DNA of 64,000 bases from Aliikangiella sp. G2MR2-5 (GCF_015687155.1 NZ_JADPQF010000004.1:124001-188000), one strand, 5' to 3'. Positions 49,980 to 60,268 are shown, counted from the stretch's first letter. Notes: generated by a model from the sequence alone, not told the origin. Program-made: numbers and translations.

Positions 49980-51086
49980 TTATTGGCGGATAAAACCACC
50001 TGCGCTGTTTATAACCCAGCCTTGTAATTCTAGTAACAGTAGTTTATTGGTGACGACATCGACTGTCAATTGGCTTCGGCTGACAATTGTGTCCAGGGTG
50101 GTTACATCGTAATCAATGAACTTAAGAAATGCTGCATCTTCTTTTGACAGGTTTCTAGCTTGAGCTTCAGACAAGTTTGGGGGCTTCTTTCCTTTGTATA
50201 TACAGGGAAGATCTTCGAGTATGTCTTCTACACACTCGGTTAATTTAGCCCCCTGTTTAATTAGCTTATGACAACCCTTTGCCAGAGGGTTTAGGATTGA
50301 TCCGGGCACGGCAAATACTTCTCTGCTTTCATCGAGAGAGTACTGAGCGGTAATCAAAGTGCCACTTTTTTCAGCTGCTTCCACTACAAGAGTTCCCAGG
50401 CTTAAGCCGGCAATTATGCGGTTACGTTGGGGAAAGCTTCCTTTATCATAGCTTTCCCCCGGAAGACGCTCACTGAGGATTAAGCCTCGTTCGGCAATTT
50501 GGTGGGCAAGCTCTCTGTGTCGGCAAGGATATATTCTATCCGGGCCAGTTCCCATCACAGCAATAGTGCTACCAGCTGCTTGTAGTGCACTGCGGTGGGC
50601 CTCCCCGTCAATGCCGAGAGCTAGCCCACTGGTAATCGTTATTCCTGAATTTATCAGGCCTTGACTTAGGTGCTGTGTGTTCATTACTCCCTGAGGTGAA
50701 GGCGTGCGTGAGCCGACAACCGCTATTTGCGGGGTTGCAAGCAATTCGAGGTTTCCGATAGCGAATAGTAAAGCAGGAGGATTATGGATCTGTGCCAGAA
50801 GTGGTGGATAAAACGGTGAGTTATAGCAAATCAAATGGTTGGCTGGGTTTTGTAGCCATTCTATGACGGGAGAAAGTTTTCTGAAATCAAACCTAGTGAT
50901 TTGTTCAGCGAGTGTAGTTTTTAACCCGGCGCTTACTAACTTTGAATGTGGCTGTCGAACTACCGACTGTGCTGTTTTGAAAAGAGTGAGGAGCTTAAGG
51001 ATAGTGGCATTACCAATACCCTTAATCGATTTAAGAGCAAGTAAACACTGCTCTTCTGAGATGCTGTCAATTTGCGTTCCTTGCAA
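49980..51086 (-). CDS. dprA: DNA processing protein DprA
   Basis: DprA loads RecA on incoming single-stranded DNA in transformation. The Rossmann-like core shows IAVVGSRTPSPQG, SGLALGIDGEAHRSAL, AVMGTGPDRIYP and GSFPQRNRIIAGLS. A C-terminal winged-helix-like domain (LDTIVSRSQLTVD) is present. The frame is open to ATG 51152, but that start would overlap the LysM gene by 41 bases. TTG 51086 has AAAAGGA at six bases and leaves a 25-base gap, so I prefer it (368 residues). Confidence 0.92.
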   Translation of the reverse strand: MQGTQIDSISEEQCLLALKSIKGIGNATILKLLTLFKTAQSVVRQPHSKLVSAGLKTTLAEQITRFDFRKLSPVIEWLQNPANHLICYNSPFYPPLLAQIHNPPALLFAIGNLELLATPQIAVVGSRTPSPQGVMNTQHLSQGLINSGITITSGLALGIDGEAHRSALQAAGSTIAVMGTGPDRIYPCRHRELAHQIAERGLILSERLPGESYDKGSFPQRNRIIAGLSLGTLVVEAAEKSGTLITAQYSLDESREVFAVPGSILNPLAKGCHKLIKQGAKLTECVEDILEDLPCIYKGKKPPNLSEAQARNLSKEDAAFLKFIDYDVTTLDTIVSRSQLTVDVVTNKLLLLELQGWVINSAGGFIRQ

Positions 51087-51111
51087 ATCACGTCCTTTTA
51101 GGCTGAAAGTT

Positions 51112-52176
51112 TTAGAGTGGTGTTTTAACCTTGTCGAATTTATGAATAGCACGTTCGGCTTTTAAAACCAGACCCAGGCTTACTTTTTCAAAAGTTCGAA
51201 AGATCATCAAGCGTCCTGCATATTCATCCGGCAATGTTACTACCTCAGATAACACATCTCCGGTTTCACTATTGTCATTTCTCTCTTCTGCGATTTCATC
51301 TTCCATTGTAATACCGCGCTGGTAGATCGACAAAACGTGGCCAATCTCCATTCCTTCACGCTCCCCACGGTTAATTACAACTATGTGATATTGACCGATT
51401 TGTTCTACACCACCATAAACTGAAATGATTTGACCATCCTCAAAGTTATCAGGTGCGTGTGGAAAATATAAAGGACGCAATTGCTCTTCATTAGTTGGTA
51501 TTGCAAGATCGCCTTTGCGGACCTCAGTGACCGACTTTTTCAGGCGCATTACAGTCGGATCACCATGTTGTTCTTTCAACCCTTCAGCCACATGTATTGC
51601 CTCTATTCCTAATAGCTCCTGAGTATTGGGATCAATATAGGGGTTGCCTTCCCGGAAAAAAGTGAACTTAACATCGGCTTCATTTTTTACGCCGCGAACG
51701 TAAACTTTATTGTTTTCAGCTGCAAGAACTCTCCCACTATCGCTGCCGACAATATAGGCCGCATTATCCAGCTCTTCCTTGGATACTACCTGAGCAGAAG
51801 TCAAAAAAGGAGAAATTGCATCTAAAGGGATAGTGGAGATCGCAGAGTCGGCAGAAAGCTCTCTGGCTTTGGGACGAAGCTTTATGGTGCCGTTGGGCAT
51901 CATATTTTTGGTAATTCGAGGTTGCCCATCGATGTAGACAAGAGCGATAATATCACCTGGAAAAATAAGGTGTGGATTTTCGACCTGGTTATTTACGTGC
52001 CATATTTCCGGCCATAACCAAGGGCTTTTGAGAAACATTTCAGAGATATCCCATAATGTATCGCCAGGTTGTACGATATGAAATTCTGGATGGTCATCTC
52101 TTAATTCGGCCGCGCTAGTAAACCAGGCGGAAAAGCTCAGAAGCGCTGAAAAAAGGCCAATGGTGATTTTTTTCAT
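51112..52176 (-). CDS. LysM-domain periplasmic protein
   Basis: This is a 354-residue secreted protein with a signal peptide (residues 1-22, WFTSAAEL) and one LysM domain near the N-terminus: HIVQPGDTLWDISEMF with NPHLIFPGDII closing it (about 33-80). The remainder is the conserved extension found in the gammaproteobacterial LysM protein always encoded beside dprA. It should bind peptidoglycan; its role is unknown. It heads the minus-strand operon and is divergent from def. Confidence 0.93.
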   Translation of the reverse strand: MKKITIGLFSALLSFSAWFTSAAELRDDHPEFHIVQPGDTLWDISEMFLKSPWLWPEIWHVNNQVENPHLIFPGDIIALVYIDGQPRITKNMMPNGTIKLRPKARELSADSAISTIPLDAISPFLTSAQVVSKEELDNAAYIVGSDSGRVLAAENNKVYVRGVKNEADVKFTFFREGNPYIDPNTQELLGIEAIHVAEGLKEQHGDPTVMRLKKSVTEVRKGDLAIPTNEEQLRPLYFPHAPDNFEDGQIISVYGGVEQIGQYHIVVINRGEREGMEIGHVLSIYQRGITMEDEIAEERNDNSETGDVLSEVVTLPDEYAGRLMIFRTFEKVSLGLVLKAERAIHKFDKVKTPL

Positions 52177-52356
52177 TGTGCTATCCCTTATTTTTTCGGG
52201 CGATTTTACATTTTTTGCCCTGTTTAGCTCATTTTAGCCTAAAATCAGGCAAAAAGACCAGTTTGTTAAAATGGTGTGCTTGGAATAAATTTTCCAGTAT
52301 GATCATTATCTTAGCAGTATAACTTACGAAATTACTAGAACTTACGTCACAGACTT

Positions 52357-52866
52357 ATGCCAACCTTAGAAATTCTAGAGTACCCAGATCCTCGATTGAG
52401 AACAAAAGCTCAGCCAATTACTGATTTTGGCCAAGATCTCCAGCAGCAAATTGATAACATGTTTGAAACCATGTATGAAGCCCCAGGAATAGGGCTGGCC
52501 GCTACCCAGGTCGATATCCATAAGCAGTTGTTTGTTATTGATATTTCAGAAGAAAAAGATGAACCTCTGGTATTTATCAATCCAGAAATCACAGAAAAAC
52601 GTGGTGTTGAGGTGATGGAAGAAGGATGTTTATCATTTCCTGGTGTCTACGCCAAGGTTGAGAGAGCTGATGAAGTGACCATTCAGGCTCTGGATCGACA
52701 TGGGGAAAGCTTTACGATGGATGCGGACGGGCTGCTGGCTGTGTGTATTCAGCATGAGCTGGATCATATTCAGGGCAAACTGTTTGTCGACTATCTATCC
52801 CCTCTCAAACGGCAGCGAATTAAGAAAAAGCTCGAAAAAGAACATCGGGCTAAAAACCGCGACTAG
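52357..52866 (+). CDS. def: Peptide deformylase
   Basis: This is a 169-residue metalloenzyme that removes the formyl group from nascent proteins. All three motifs are present: GIGLAATQ (motif 1), EGCLSFPG (motif 2, metal cysteine) and [14 protein letters not shown] (motif 3, HExxH). It heads the def-fmt-rsmB set and is divergent from the LysM gene. Confidence 0.99.
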   Translation: MPTLEILEYPDPRLRTKAQPITDFGQDLQQQIDNMFETMYEAPGIGLAATQVDIHKQLFVIDISEEKDEPLVFINPEITEKRGVEVMEEGCLSFPGVYAKVERADEVTIQALDRHGESFTMDADGLLAVCIQHELDHIQGKLFVDYLSPLKRQRIKKKLEKEHRAKNRD

Positions 52867-52870
52867 CTTT

Positions 52871-53827
52871 ATGACAAAAAAGAATCTAAAAATTATTTTT
52901 GCCGGAACGCCTGATTTTGCCGCCGCGGCGCTGCAAGCAATTATTGATGCTGGTCATCAGGTTTGTGCTGTCTATTGTCAGCCAGATAGGCCTTCAGGGC
53001 GAGGCAAAAAGCTCATTGCAGGCCCGGTTAAAAACCTGGCTCTCGAACATAATATTCCTGTGGAACAGCCGCAAAATTTCAAATCCGAAAGTGACCTGGC
53101 CAAACTAGCCAGTTACCAGGCTGATTTGATGGTTGTTGTTGCTTATGGATTACTCCTGCCAAAAGCTGTTTTGAATATACCGCGTTATGGATGTGTCAAT
53201 ATTCATGGATCTTTATTGCCTCGTTGGCGTGGAGCCGCTCCAATTCAACGAGCTATTGAAGCTGGTGATAGTCAGTCTGGAATTACAATAATGCAGATGG
53301 ATGAAGGGCTAGATACGGGTAATATGTTACTCAAGGTCCCCTGTGGTATTGAAGTATCGGAAACTGGGAGTTCATTGCATGATAAGCTGGCTACTCTCGG
53401 AGGACTGGCTATTACTCACTACCTGGCAGAGTTCGATCCGCAAGCCAGCGGTGAAAAGCAGGATGATGCTCTTGCCAACTACGCATCAAAATTGAGCAAA
53501 CAGGAGGCCTCGATCGACTGGAATCAGCCTGCTCTGGCGATTGAGAGAAAAGTTCGCGCTTTTAACGCCTGGCCTGTGTGCTACACAGCGGTTGATGGAA
53601 ACCGAATTCGTGTGTGGGAAGTTGAGGTGAGTAATGAGAAAGCTTCTGAACGGCCAGGAACAGTGACCGGCTATTCTAAGAAAGGAATCGAAGTCGTTTG
53701 CGGTGATCAGACTGTCATTTTATTAACTAAAATACAACCTGATGGTGGTAAGGCGATGGACGCTGCTGCGCTTCTTAATTCAAAAAGTCAGTGGTTTGAA
53801 GGTAAGCCAGTGCTTACTTCAGCTTAA
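52871..53827 (+). CDS. fmt: Methionyl-tRNA formyltransferase
   Basis: This is a 318-residue enzyme that formylates initiator Met-tRNA with 10-formyl-tetrahydrofolate. The start at ATG 52871, four bases after the def stop, gives MTKKNLKIIFAGTPDFAA; the longer open frame only reads through def. The catalytic signature NIHGSLLPRWRGAAPI contains the Asn-His pair, and a C-terminal OB-like domain follows. It is coupled to def upstream and rsmB downstream (21-base gap). Confidence 0.99.
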   Translation: MTKKNLKIIFAGTPDFAAAALQAIIDAGHQVCAVYCQPDRPSGRGKKLIAGPVKNLALEHNIPVEQPQNFKSESDLAKLASYQADLMVVVAYGLLLPKAVLNIPRYGCVNIHGSLLPRWRGAAPIQRAIEAGDSQSGITIMQMDEGLDTGNMLLKVPCGIEVSETGSSLHDKLATLGGLAITHYLAEFDPQASGEKQDDALANYASKLSKQEASIDWNQPALAIERKVRAFNAWPVCYTAVDGNRIRVWEVEVSNEKASERPGTVTGYSKKGIEVVCGDQTVILLTKIQPDGGKAMDAAALLNSKSQWFEGKPVLTSA

Positions 53828-53848
53828 TAGATCCAGGCTTGAATATTT

Positions 53849-55168
53849 ATGAGTGAGGCTAGACTCAAAGCACTAAACTGGTTAGTGGCCGTTGAAAATG
53901 GACGTTCAGTTAATGAAATACTGGCAACTGAAAATAGTCCCCTGCCCCCGCAACAAACGGCCCAAGCTAAACAGCTCCTGTTTGGGTCGTTACGCTATTA
54001 TCACCGGCTAAATACTATCCTGGATAATTTACTTGCAAAACCACTAAAAGCGAAAGACTCAGATCTCAAGGTTTTGCTTATTATGGGCCTTTATCAACTG
54101 GATTTTATGTCGACGCCTGACCATGCCGCGATTTCAGAGTCAGTTGAGTTAACTCGGACTCTGGGTAAGCCTTGGGCGAGCAAACTGGTTAACGGTGTAT
54201 TAAGAAGTTACCAAAGAGAGAAGTTGTCCCTGACTAAGCGGTTGGAAAAAGCCGTTCAATATCGATTTAGTCATCCTGGTTGGATTGTAAAGCGATTAAA
54301 AACCGACTGGCCAGAGGTGTTTGAAGAGATCCTGTCCGAAAATAACAGGCAGGCACCTATGACTATTCGGGTCAATACGCTTAAAAATAATCTTGATGAC
54401 TATCTGTTATTACTCGAATCCAATGAAATTAAAGCCAAAAAGCATCCCTTGGCGAAAGATGGATTAGTACTTGAAAAGGCCGTCGGTGTTGCTCAGCTAC
54501 CTGGTTTTGAGCAAGGTAAAGTTACTGTTCAGGATGCAGCACCTCAGTTGGTTGTTGATATGTTACAGCTGGAAACCGCTAAAAATGTGGTTGATGGTTG
54601 CGCCGCTCCAGGTGGAAAAACGACTCATATGCTACAACGAAATCCGCATGTAAAGTTGGTAGCGGTAGAACTCTCCTCTACGCGAGCGGAAAAAATTCAA
54701 CAGACGTTTGAAAGAATGGGGATCTACTGTGAGTTAGTTTGCGAAGACTTTGTCCAGGTAGAAAAGTGGGCTGAAAATAGAAAATTTGACAGAATCCTGT
54801 TGGATGTTCCCTGCTCTGCCAGCGGAGTAATTCGCAGAAACCCTGATATCAAGATTCACCGAAAATCTGAAGACGTCAAAGCTCTGATTGAAATCCAGCG
54901 AAAAATACTTGAAAAAGGATGGGAATTACTTGAGCCTGGTGGAATATTGCTTTACGCGACTTGCTCTGTTTTTAAGGCTGAAAATGAGCAGCAAATAGCG
55001 ACTTTTTTGAAACAGAATTCTGCTGATGTACTTCCCATACCATTAGCCTGGGAAGGAAAGCTAAATAATCCGGCTTCCATTGGCTGTCAGATATTACCAG
55101 GAGAGCTTGAAATGGATGGATTTTATCTGTGCGCGCTTCAAAAGCCTGCATCGTGGCTAGAGAGCTGA
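53849..55168 (+). CDS. rsmB: 16S rRNA (cytosine-967-C5)-methyltransferase RsmB
   Basis: This is a 439-residue m5C methyltransferase. It has an N-terminal NusB-like RNA-binding domain (residues about 1-140), then the SAM-binding catalytic domain with VVDGCAAPGGKTTHML and the two cysteines of the RsmB/RsmF mechanism: VPCSASGVIRRNPD and YATCSVF. It follows fmt by 21 bases and is the third gene of the def-fmt-rsmB-trkA arrangement typical of gammaproteobacteria. Confidence 0.98.
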   Translation: MSEARLKALNWLVAVENGRSVNEILATENSPLPPQQTAQAKQLLFGSLRYYHRLNTILDNLLAKPLKAKDSDLKVLLIMGLYQLDFMSTPDHAAISESVELTRTLGKPWASKLVNGVLRSYQREKLSLTKRLEKAVQYRFSHPGWIVKRLKTDWPEVFEEILSENNRQAPMTIRVNTLKNNLDDYLLLLESNEIKAKKHPLAKDGLVLEKAVGVAQLPGFEQGKVTVQDAAPQLVVDMLQLETAKNVVDGCAAPGGKTTHMLQRNPHVKLVAVELSSTRAEKIQQTFERMGIYCELVCEDFVQVEKWAENRKFDRILLDVPCSASGVIRRNPDIKIHRKSEDVKALIEIQRKILEKGWELLEPGGILLYATCSVFKAENEQQIATFLKQNSADVLPIPLAWEGKLNNPASIGCQILPGELEMDGFYLCALQKPASWLES

Positions 55169-55276
55169 ATTCTATCTTGAAAAGCGCCATAATTGGGGAA
55201 ATTTGAAATATTTAGGTGTATGGTAAACAAGCAATCGTTATAGCCAACGAAGAAAAGAGCAAATAGCTGGAAAATC

Positions 55277-56650
55277 ATGAAAATAATAATTTTGGGCGCA
55301 GGACAGGTGGGCGGTACTTTGGCCATCAGTCTGGCAGGTGAAGATAATGATATTACCTTGGTCGATATCAACCCTAAGAAACTTCGTGCTTTGCAGGATC
55401 ACCTGGATCTTCGTACGATAGTAGGTTACGGCGCTCATCCACATATTCTACGACAGGCAGGCGCAGAAGACGCAGATATGGTGATTGCGGTAACTAATAG
55501 TGATGAAACCAATATGATTGCCTGCCAGGTTGCTTACTCTATTTTCAATACACCTACTAAAATAGCGCGAGTAAGAAGTGTAGAGTATCTTAAGGAAAAG
55601 AAGCTTTTTGACTCAAAAAACCTGCCTGTGGATGTAGTAATTAGTCCTGAACAACTCGTGGTTAAATATATTCGTCGTTTGGTAGAAAATCCTGGCGCAT
55701 TACAGGTTGTTGATTTTGCAGATGGTCTGGTCAGGCTGGTGGCCGTACGTGCTTATTATGGCGGCCTTTTGGTTGGGAATGCGCTCTCTGCACTGAAAGA
55801 TCACATGCCCAATATAGAAACTCGTGTTGCTGCCATTTTTCGCCGAGGCAAAGCGATTATGCCTACCGGTGATACCGTAATAGAAGCTGATGATGAAGTC
55901 TTTTTTATTGCGGCAAGTCACCATATTCGACAGGTTATGGGAGAGTTACAAAAGCTCGAAAATCCGTACAAAAGGATTATGATCGCTGGTGGAGGCAATA
56001 TTGGAAAAGGATTAGCCAAATCTTTGGAAGAGAACTATCACGTCAAGCTTATCGAGTTTGATCCAAAGAAAACTCACGCAATCAGTGACGAACTTGAGCA
56101 CACGATTGTTCTCCAGGGAGATGCAAGTAATCAGGAGCTTTTGCTGGATGAAAATATTGATCATATGGATGTTTTCATTGCCGTGACCAATAAAGATGAA
56201 GCCAATATTATGTCTGCGATGCTTGCCAAGAAATTGGGGGTTCGCAAAACAATGGTGTTAATTAATCGTCCTGCGTATGTTGATCTATTGCAAGGGAATG
56301 AAATAGATATAGCGGTTTCTCCACAACATACAACAACAAGTAGTCTATTGACTCATATTCGTCGAGGAGACGTTGCCAATGTTTACACCTTGAGACGTGG
56401 TGCTGCAGAGGCGATGGAAGCGGTTGCGCACGGAACTGAAGATACATCCAAAGTTGTCGGAAGAGCGATTGGTGAAATTGAGCTACCCAGAGGAACCACG
56501 ATTGCGGCGATTGTTAGAGATAAAAAGGTTATTATTGCTCACCATAATATCGTGATCCAAAGTAATGATCATGTCATCCTGTTTTTGGTTGATAAAAAAT
56601 ATGTACGGGATGTAGAGCAAATATTCCAGGTCGATTTGACCTTCTTTTAG
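55277..56650 (+). CDS. trkA: Trk potassium uptake regulatory protein TrkA
   Basis: This is a 457-residue cytoplasmic regulator that gates the TrkH/TrkG channel. It is a tandem repeat of RCK_N and RCK_C domains. The first nucleotide-binding loop is [12 protein letters not shown] (residues 4-15) and the second is [12 protein letters not shown] (about 236-247). It lies directly before a trkH gene with a 20-base gap, and is the only trkA seen although two trkH genes are present. Confidence 0.98.
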   Translation: MKIIILGAGQVGGTLAISLAGEDNDITLVDINPKKLRALQDHLDLRTIVGYGAHPHILRQAGAEDADMVIAVTNSDETNMIACQVAYSIFNTPTKIARVRSVEYLKEKKLFDSKNLPVDVVISPEQLVVKYIRRLVENPGALQVVDFADGLVRLVAVRAYYGGLLVGNALSALKDHMPNIETRVAAIFRRGKAIMPTGDTVIEADDEVFFIAASHHIRQVMGELQKLENPYKRIMIAGGGNIGKGLAKSLEENYHVKLIEFDPKKTHAISDELEHTIVLQGDASNQELLLDENIDHMDVFIAVTNKDEANIMSAMLAKKLGVRKTMVLINRPAYVDLLQGNEIDIAVSPQHTTTSSLLTHIRRGDVANVYTLRRGAAEAMEAVAHGTEDTSKVVGRAIGEIELPRGTTIAAIVRDKKVIIAHHNIVIQSNDHVILFLVDKKYVRDVEQIFQVDLTFF

Positions 56651-56670
56651 TACTGCAATAAGAAACCAAT

Positions 56671-58119
56671 ATGCAGATTCAATTGATTATCAGAGTTCTC
56701 GGTATTCTCCTGATTATTTTCAGCGCTACCATGTTGCCTCCGCTGATGATTGCGGCGATTTATGGTGATGGCGGTGGTAAAGCTTTCTTTGCAGGTTTTT
56801 TTATCAGCCTGATTACAGGACTGATGCTTTTTGTCCCTCGTAAAAGTTTACGCGGCGAGTTGAGAATTCGGGATGGATTCCTGATCGTTGTTCTTTTCTG
56901 GACGGTATTGAGTTTATTTGGTGCTATCCCTCTTTATGCTTCGGACATTAAGGGGTTTTCCTTTGCCGATGCTGTTTTTGAATCCTTTTCTGGGCTTACG
57001 ACCACTGGCGCTACTGTTATACAAGGACTCGATCATCTATCGCACTCGGTTCTTTTCTACCGACAACAACTTCAATGGTTAGGTGGTATGGGGATTATCG
57101 TATTAGCGGTTGCCATATTGCCGATGCTGGGTGTTGGAGGGATGCAGCTTTATCGAGCAGAAACGCCTGGTCCGGTTAAAGATTCTAAGTTGACACCTCG
57201 TATTGCGGGAACTGCTAAAGCACTTTGGTATATCTATTTGGGGCTGACCGTCGCCTGCACACTTGCTTATTGGTGGGCAGGAATGTCTTTGTTTGATGCC
57301 GTTAGCCATAGCTTTTCGACTGTAGCTATTGGAGGGTTTTCTACTCACGATGCAAGTATTGGATGGTTTGACAATGCGCAGATAGAAATAATTTGCATTG
57401 TTTTTATGTTTATCAGTGGAATCAACTTTTCTTTACACTTTGCTGCAGTAAGAGGATTAACTATACACCCTTATAGTCGCGATCCCGAGTTTCGCCTGTA
57501 TTTCTCAGTATTGATGTTTGTGACCTTGTTGGCGACTTTGATTTTGGTTGTGCACGAACACTATGGATTTTCGCAAGCATTTCGTGATGCCGCGTTTCAC
57601 GCTGTATCGATCGCGACTACAACCGGCTTTGCCACGCAGAATTTTTCGGAGTGGCCCCTGTTCTTACCCGTCCTTCTTCTTTTTGCAAGTTTTATCGGAG
57701 GTTGTGCCGGTTCTACCGGTGGCGGAATGAAAGTAATCCGATTTTTACTTCTATTTAAGCAAGGTGCGAGAGAGATTAAAAAGCTCATTCATCCTAGTGC
57801 GATTTTTAAAATTCGGGTTGGTGGTAACTCACTTTCTGAAAATATTATCGAAGCAGTATGGGGGTTTTTCGCAACCTATGTTGCACTATTTTTTATTTTT
57901 ATGCTGATCTTAATGGCCGACGGGTTAGATCAGGTGACCGCATTTTCAGCTGTGGCTGCCTGCATGAATAATCTGGGGCCAGGTTTGGGAGAAGTTGCAC
58001 AAAACTATTCTTCTTTGAGTGATTTGTCGAAATGGATTCTATCGATAGCAATGCTGTTTGGTCGATTGGAAATATTTACTTTGATGGTGTTATTTACTCG
58101 AGATTTTTGGCGAAGTTAG
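56671..58119 (+). CDS. trkH: Trk system potassium uptake protein TrkH, copy 1
   Basis: This is a 482-residue potassium-translocating membrane subunit. The four degenerate filter loops are recognisable: FSGLTTTGATV, FSTVAIGGFSTHD, SIATTTGFATQ and NNLGPGLGEV. An intramembrane glycine-rich stretch GGCAGSTGGGMK precedes the third long helix, as in TrkH. It is 20 bases after trkA, so they are co-expressed. Confidence 0.97.
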   Translation: MQIQLIIRVLGILLIIFSATMLPPLMIAAIYGDGGGKAFFAGFFISLITGLMLFVPRKSLRGELRIRDGFLIVVLFWTVLSLFGAIPLYASDIKGFSFADAVFESFSGLTTTGATVIQGLDHLSHSVLFYRQQLQWLGGMGIIVLAVAILPMLGVGGMQLYRAETPGPVKDSKLTPRIAGTAKALWYIYLGLTVACTLAYWWAGMSLFDAVSHSFSTVAIGGFSTHDASIGWFDNAQIEIICIVFMFISGINFSLHFAAVRGLTIHPYSRDPEFRLYFSVLMFVTLLATLILVVHEHYGFSQAFRDAAFHAVSIATTTGFATQNFSEWPLFLPVLLLFASFIGGCAGSTGGGMKVIRFLLLFKQGAREIKKLIHPSAIFKIRVGGNSLSENIIEAVWGFFATYVALFFIFMLILMADGLDQVTAFSAVAACMNNLGPGLGEVAQNYSSLSDLSKWILSIAMLFGRLEIFTLMVLFTRDFWRS

Positions 58120-58202
58120 AAGTCTCTTGTGCTGAAAATAAGCAATCAAGCGAGCTTAGTGGTAGAATAGGAATTCTTATTTCTTTAGGCGTAAGTTGAA
58201 AT

Positions 58203-58403
58203 ATGAATTTTGATGATCCTAACTTTGTTCAATCACCATGTATTAGCCAGTGTTGTCTAAATGAAGATGATATTTGCGTAGGCTGTTTCAGACATATCGA
58301 CGAAATTACTGGTTGGCACGGAGCAACTAACGAGGAAAGGAAAAAAATAATTCAGACATGTAAGCTGCGAAAAATTGAAAATGACAAAAAGTTTAATGGT
58401 TGA
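58203..58403 (+). CDS. DUF1289 small cysteine-rich protein
   Basis: This is a 66-residue protein of the DUF1289 family (YdhL/Fe-S type). The motif SPCISQCCLNEDDICVGCFR shows the conserved C-x3-C and C-x2-C pairs, and EITGWHGATNEERKKII is the second conserved block. A metal or Fe-S binding role is suspected for the family but not shown. It starts at ATG 58203 between the two trkH genes. Confidence 0.88.
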   Translation: MNFDDPNFVQSPCISQCCLNEDDICVGCFRHIDEITGWHGATNEERKKIIQTCKLRKIENDKKFNG

Positions 58404-58467
58404 ATCAATTTTAAACTACTTACTATGTGCTATACTTATCAAGTTGTTTTATGTTAGTTGGGTTTAA

Positions 58468-58767
58468 ATGAAAACAAGGCTCTTACTATTATTATCGTTA
58501 AGTTTTTTATTGCTTAATGTTTTAGGTAATAGTCCCTTTTATTCTTCCTACAACCCCTTCGAAGTTGAAGAAACTCGACTTGCTATCTGTGACGATAATC
58601 CTCCTGAGACAAATGAGCCCTCTAATTTGGATTTTGTCCACTTTATACAAGCTTTGAATTTAAGTTTAAAGATCTATATTGAGACAAATTTTCTGTTCTC
58701 ATCATCGGCCTATTTTTCTCTAATCAACTACTCTCACTCGGAACGATCCCCTCCCTCTCTCCAATGA
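58468..58767 (+). CDS. Small orphan secreted protein upstream of second trkH
   Basis: I do not recognise this 99-residue protein. It begins with a clear hydrophobic signal (MKTRLLLLLSLSFLLLNVLG), then a polar, acidic region (FEVEETRLAICDDNPPETNE) and a serine/phenylalanine-rich tail ending SERSPPSLQ. There is no obvious domain. The ATG at 58468 has no strong ribosome-binding site. It lies 35 bases before trkH copy 2 on the same strand, so it could be a leader or a partner protein. A spurious open frame is possible, but the signal-like N-terminus argues for a real gene. Confidence 0.5.
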   Translation: MKTRLLLLLSLSFLLLNVLGNSPFYSSYNPFEVEETRLAICDDNPPETNEPSNLDFVHFIQALNLSLKIYIETNFLFSSSAYFSLINYSHSERSPPSLQ

Positions 58768-58802
58768 TACTTTGATGTTTAGTATTTTTATTGGAGAAAA
58801 AA

Positions 58803-60260
58803 ATGTTTCGAAAACGTTTTGTCTTTTTCGTGGGCCTGGTGCTTTCGATTTTTAGCTGTAGTTTTTTGCCTCCCATCATTATTTCCAAAGCAACTGAAGA
58901 TGGACAGTCTTTGGCATTTGAACTGGCATTTATAGTAACTCTGGCTATTGGCTTATTCATGTGGCTTCCAAGTCGAAGGCTTGATATGGAAATCAAGTTT
59001 AGGGAAAGCTTTGTAATGGTTACGTTTATTTGGTTTTTCATTGGGTTAACTGGTGCAATTCCTTTTGTGGAAATACTTCATCTAAGCTTGGTAGATGCCG
59101 TATTTGAGACATTGTCAGGGCTTTCTACTGCCGGAAGTACCGTTTTGAGCGGTCTAGATGAGATGCCAAAATCACTACTATTCTACCGCCAGGAATTGCA
59201 GTGGATTGGAGGAATGGGGATTATCGTGTTGGTTGTTGCTGTTCTTCCTTTACTAAATGTAGGAGGAATGAAATTATTTAAAGCCGAGACACCTGGACCT
59301 ATGAAGGATGAAAAGCTTTCTCCTAGAATCTTACATACCGCACAATATCTTTGGGTTATCTATTTAGGACTTACAATCGCTTGCTCATTAAGCTTCTATC
59401 TGGCTGGTATGTCACTATTCGATGCGGTTTGTCATGCAATGACTGCGGTATCCACCGGAGGCTTTTCTACCCATGATGCCAGTATCGGCTATTTTGATAG
59501 CTTCACCATTGAGTTATTAGCTTCAGTGTTTATGTTGTTAGGGGCGATTAACTTCGCGCTTCATTTCTCTGTACTTAATAAACTATCTTTGGAAGACTAC
59601 ATTCACGATGAAGAAACCAAAACTTTTATCATTCTGGTTCTTATTCTCGTTGTTATTACTGCGACAACCTTGTTTATTAGTGGATATAGCCAAACATTAT
59701 CACAGTCCTTTCGACTTGCATTTTTTGAAGTAATAACAATCATAACCAGTACTGGATACGGAATAGATGATTTTTCAAATTGGCCGACTTTTCTACCTGC
59801 CATGCTGATCTTTTGTAGCTTTCTGGGAGGATGCTCTGGTTCGACTGCGGGTGGAATTAAAATTGTCAGAATAAAAATTTGGTTAAGTGAAATAGGACTA
59901 CAGTTGTATCGTCTGGTCCACCCAAAAGCTATCCAAAACTTACGCTACAATGGTCAGATAGTTTCAAACGATGTACTTAATTCCATACGTGCTTTCTTTA
60001 CACTGTACGCATTGACGGCGGCAGCCTATACACTGGCAATGATCGCTACGGGGCTAGACTTCAATTCAGCTTTTGGTGCTGTGGCCGCTTGTCTTAATGT
60101 TCTCGGGCCCGGGCTTGGGAAAACGGCGAGTAGTTTTGCAGAGGTTAGCGATACCGGAAAATGGCTTATGTCGTCAGCGATGATTGCCGGGCGCTTAGAA
60201 ATTTTTACTGTAATTGTATTACTCTCACCAAGTTACTGGAGAGAGTTACAAGTTGCCTAG
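58803..60260 (+). CDS. Trk system potassium uptake protein TrkH, copy 2
   Basis: This is a second TrkH-type potassium channel, 485 residues, diverged from copy 1 but with the same layout. The filter loops are LSGLSTAGSTV, MTAVSTGGFSTHD, TIITSTGYGIDD and LNVLGPGLGKT. The start is ATG 58803 with GGAG seven bases before it; a TTG at 58791 in the same frame overlaps that ribosome-binding site and is rejected. No second trkA lies next to it, so it probably shares the single TrkA. E. coli also has two such channels (TrkG, TrkH), but not in tandem. It converges on the thioesterase gene, with eight bases between the stops. Confidence 0.94.
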   Translation: MFRKRFVFFVGLVLSIFSCSFLPPIIISKATEDGQSLAFELAFIVTLAIGLFMWLPSRRLDMEIKFRESFVMVTFIWFFIGLTGAIPFVEILHLSLVDAVFETLSGLSTAGSTVLSGLDEMPKSLLFYRQELQWIGGMGIIVLVVAVLPLLNVGGMKLFKAETPGPMKDEKLSPRILHTAQYLWVIYLGLTIACSLSFYLAGMSLFDAVCHAMTAVSTGGFSTHDASIGYFDSFTIELLASVFMLLGAINFALHFSVLNKLSLEDYIHDEETKTFIILVLILVVITATTLFISGYSQTLSQSFRLAFFEVITIITSTGYGIDDFSNWPTFLPAMLIFCSFLGGCSGSTAGGIKIVRIKIWLSEIGLQLYRLVHPKAIQNLRYNGQIVSNDVLNSIRAFFTLYALTAAAYTLAMIATGLDFNSAFGAVAACLNVLGPGLGKTASSFAEVSDTGKWLMSSAMIAGRLEIFTVIVLLSPSYWRELQVA

Positions 60261-60268
60261 TTGAGAGG

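Noticed and set aside
52700-52870. Upstream extension of fmt into def
   Set aside because: This is an out-of-frame read through def; the Fmt family start matches ATG 52871.
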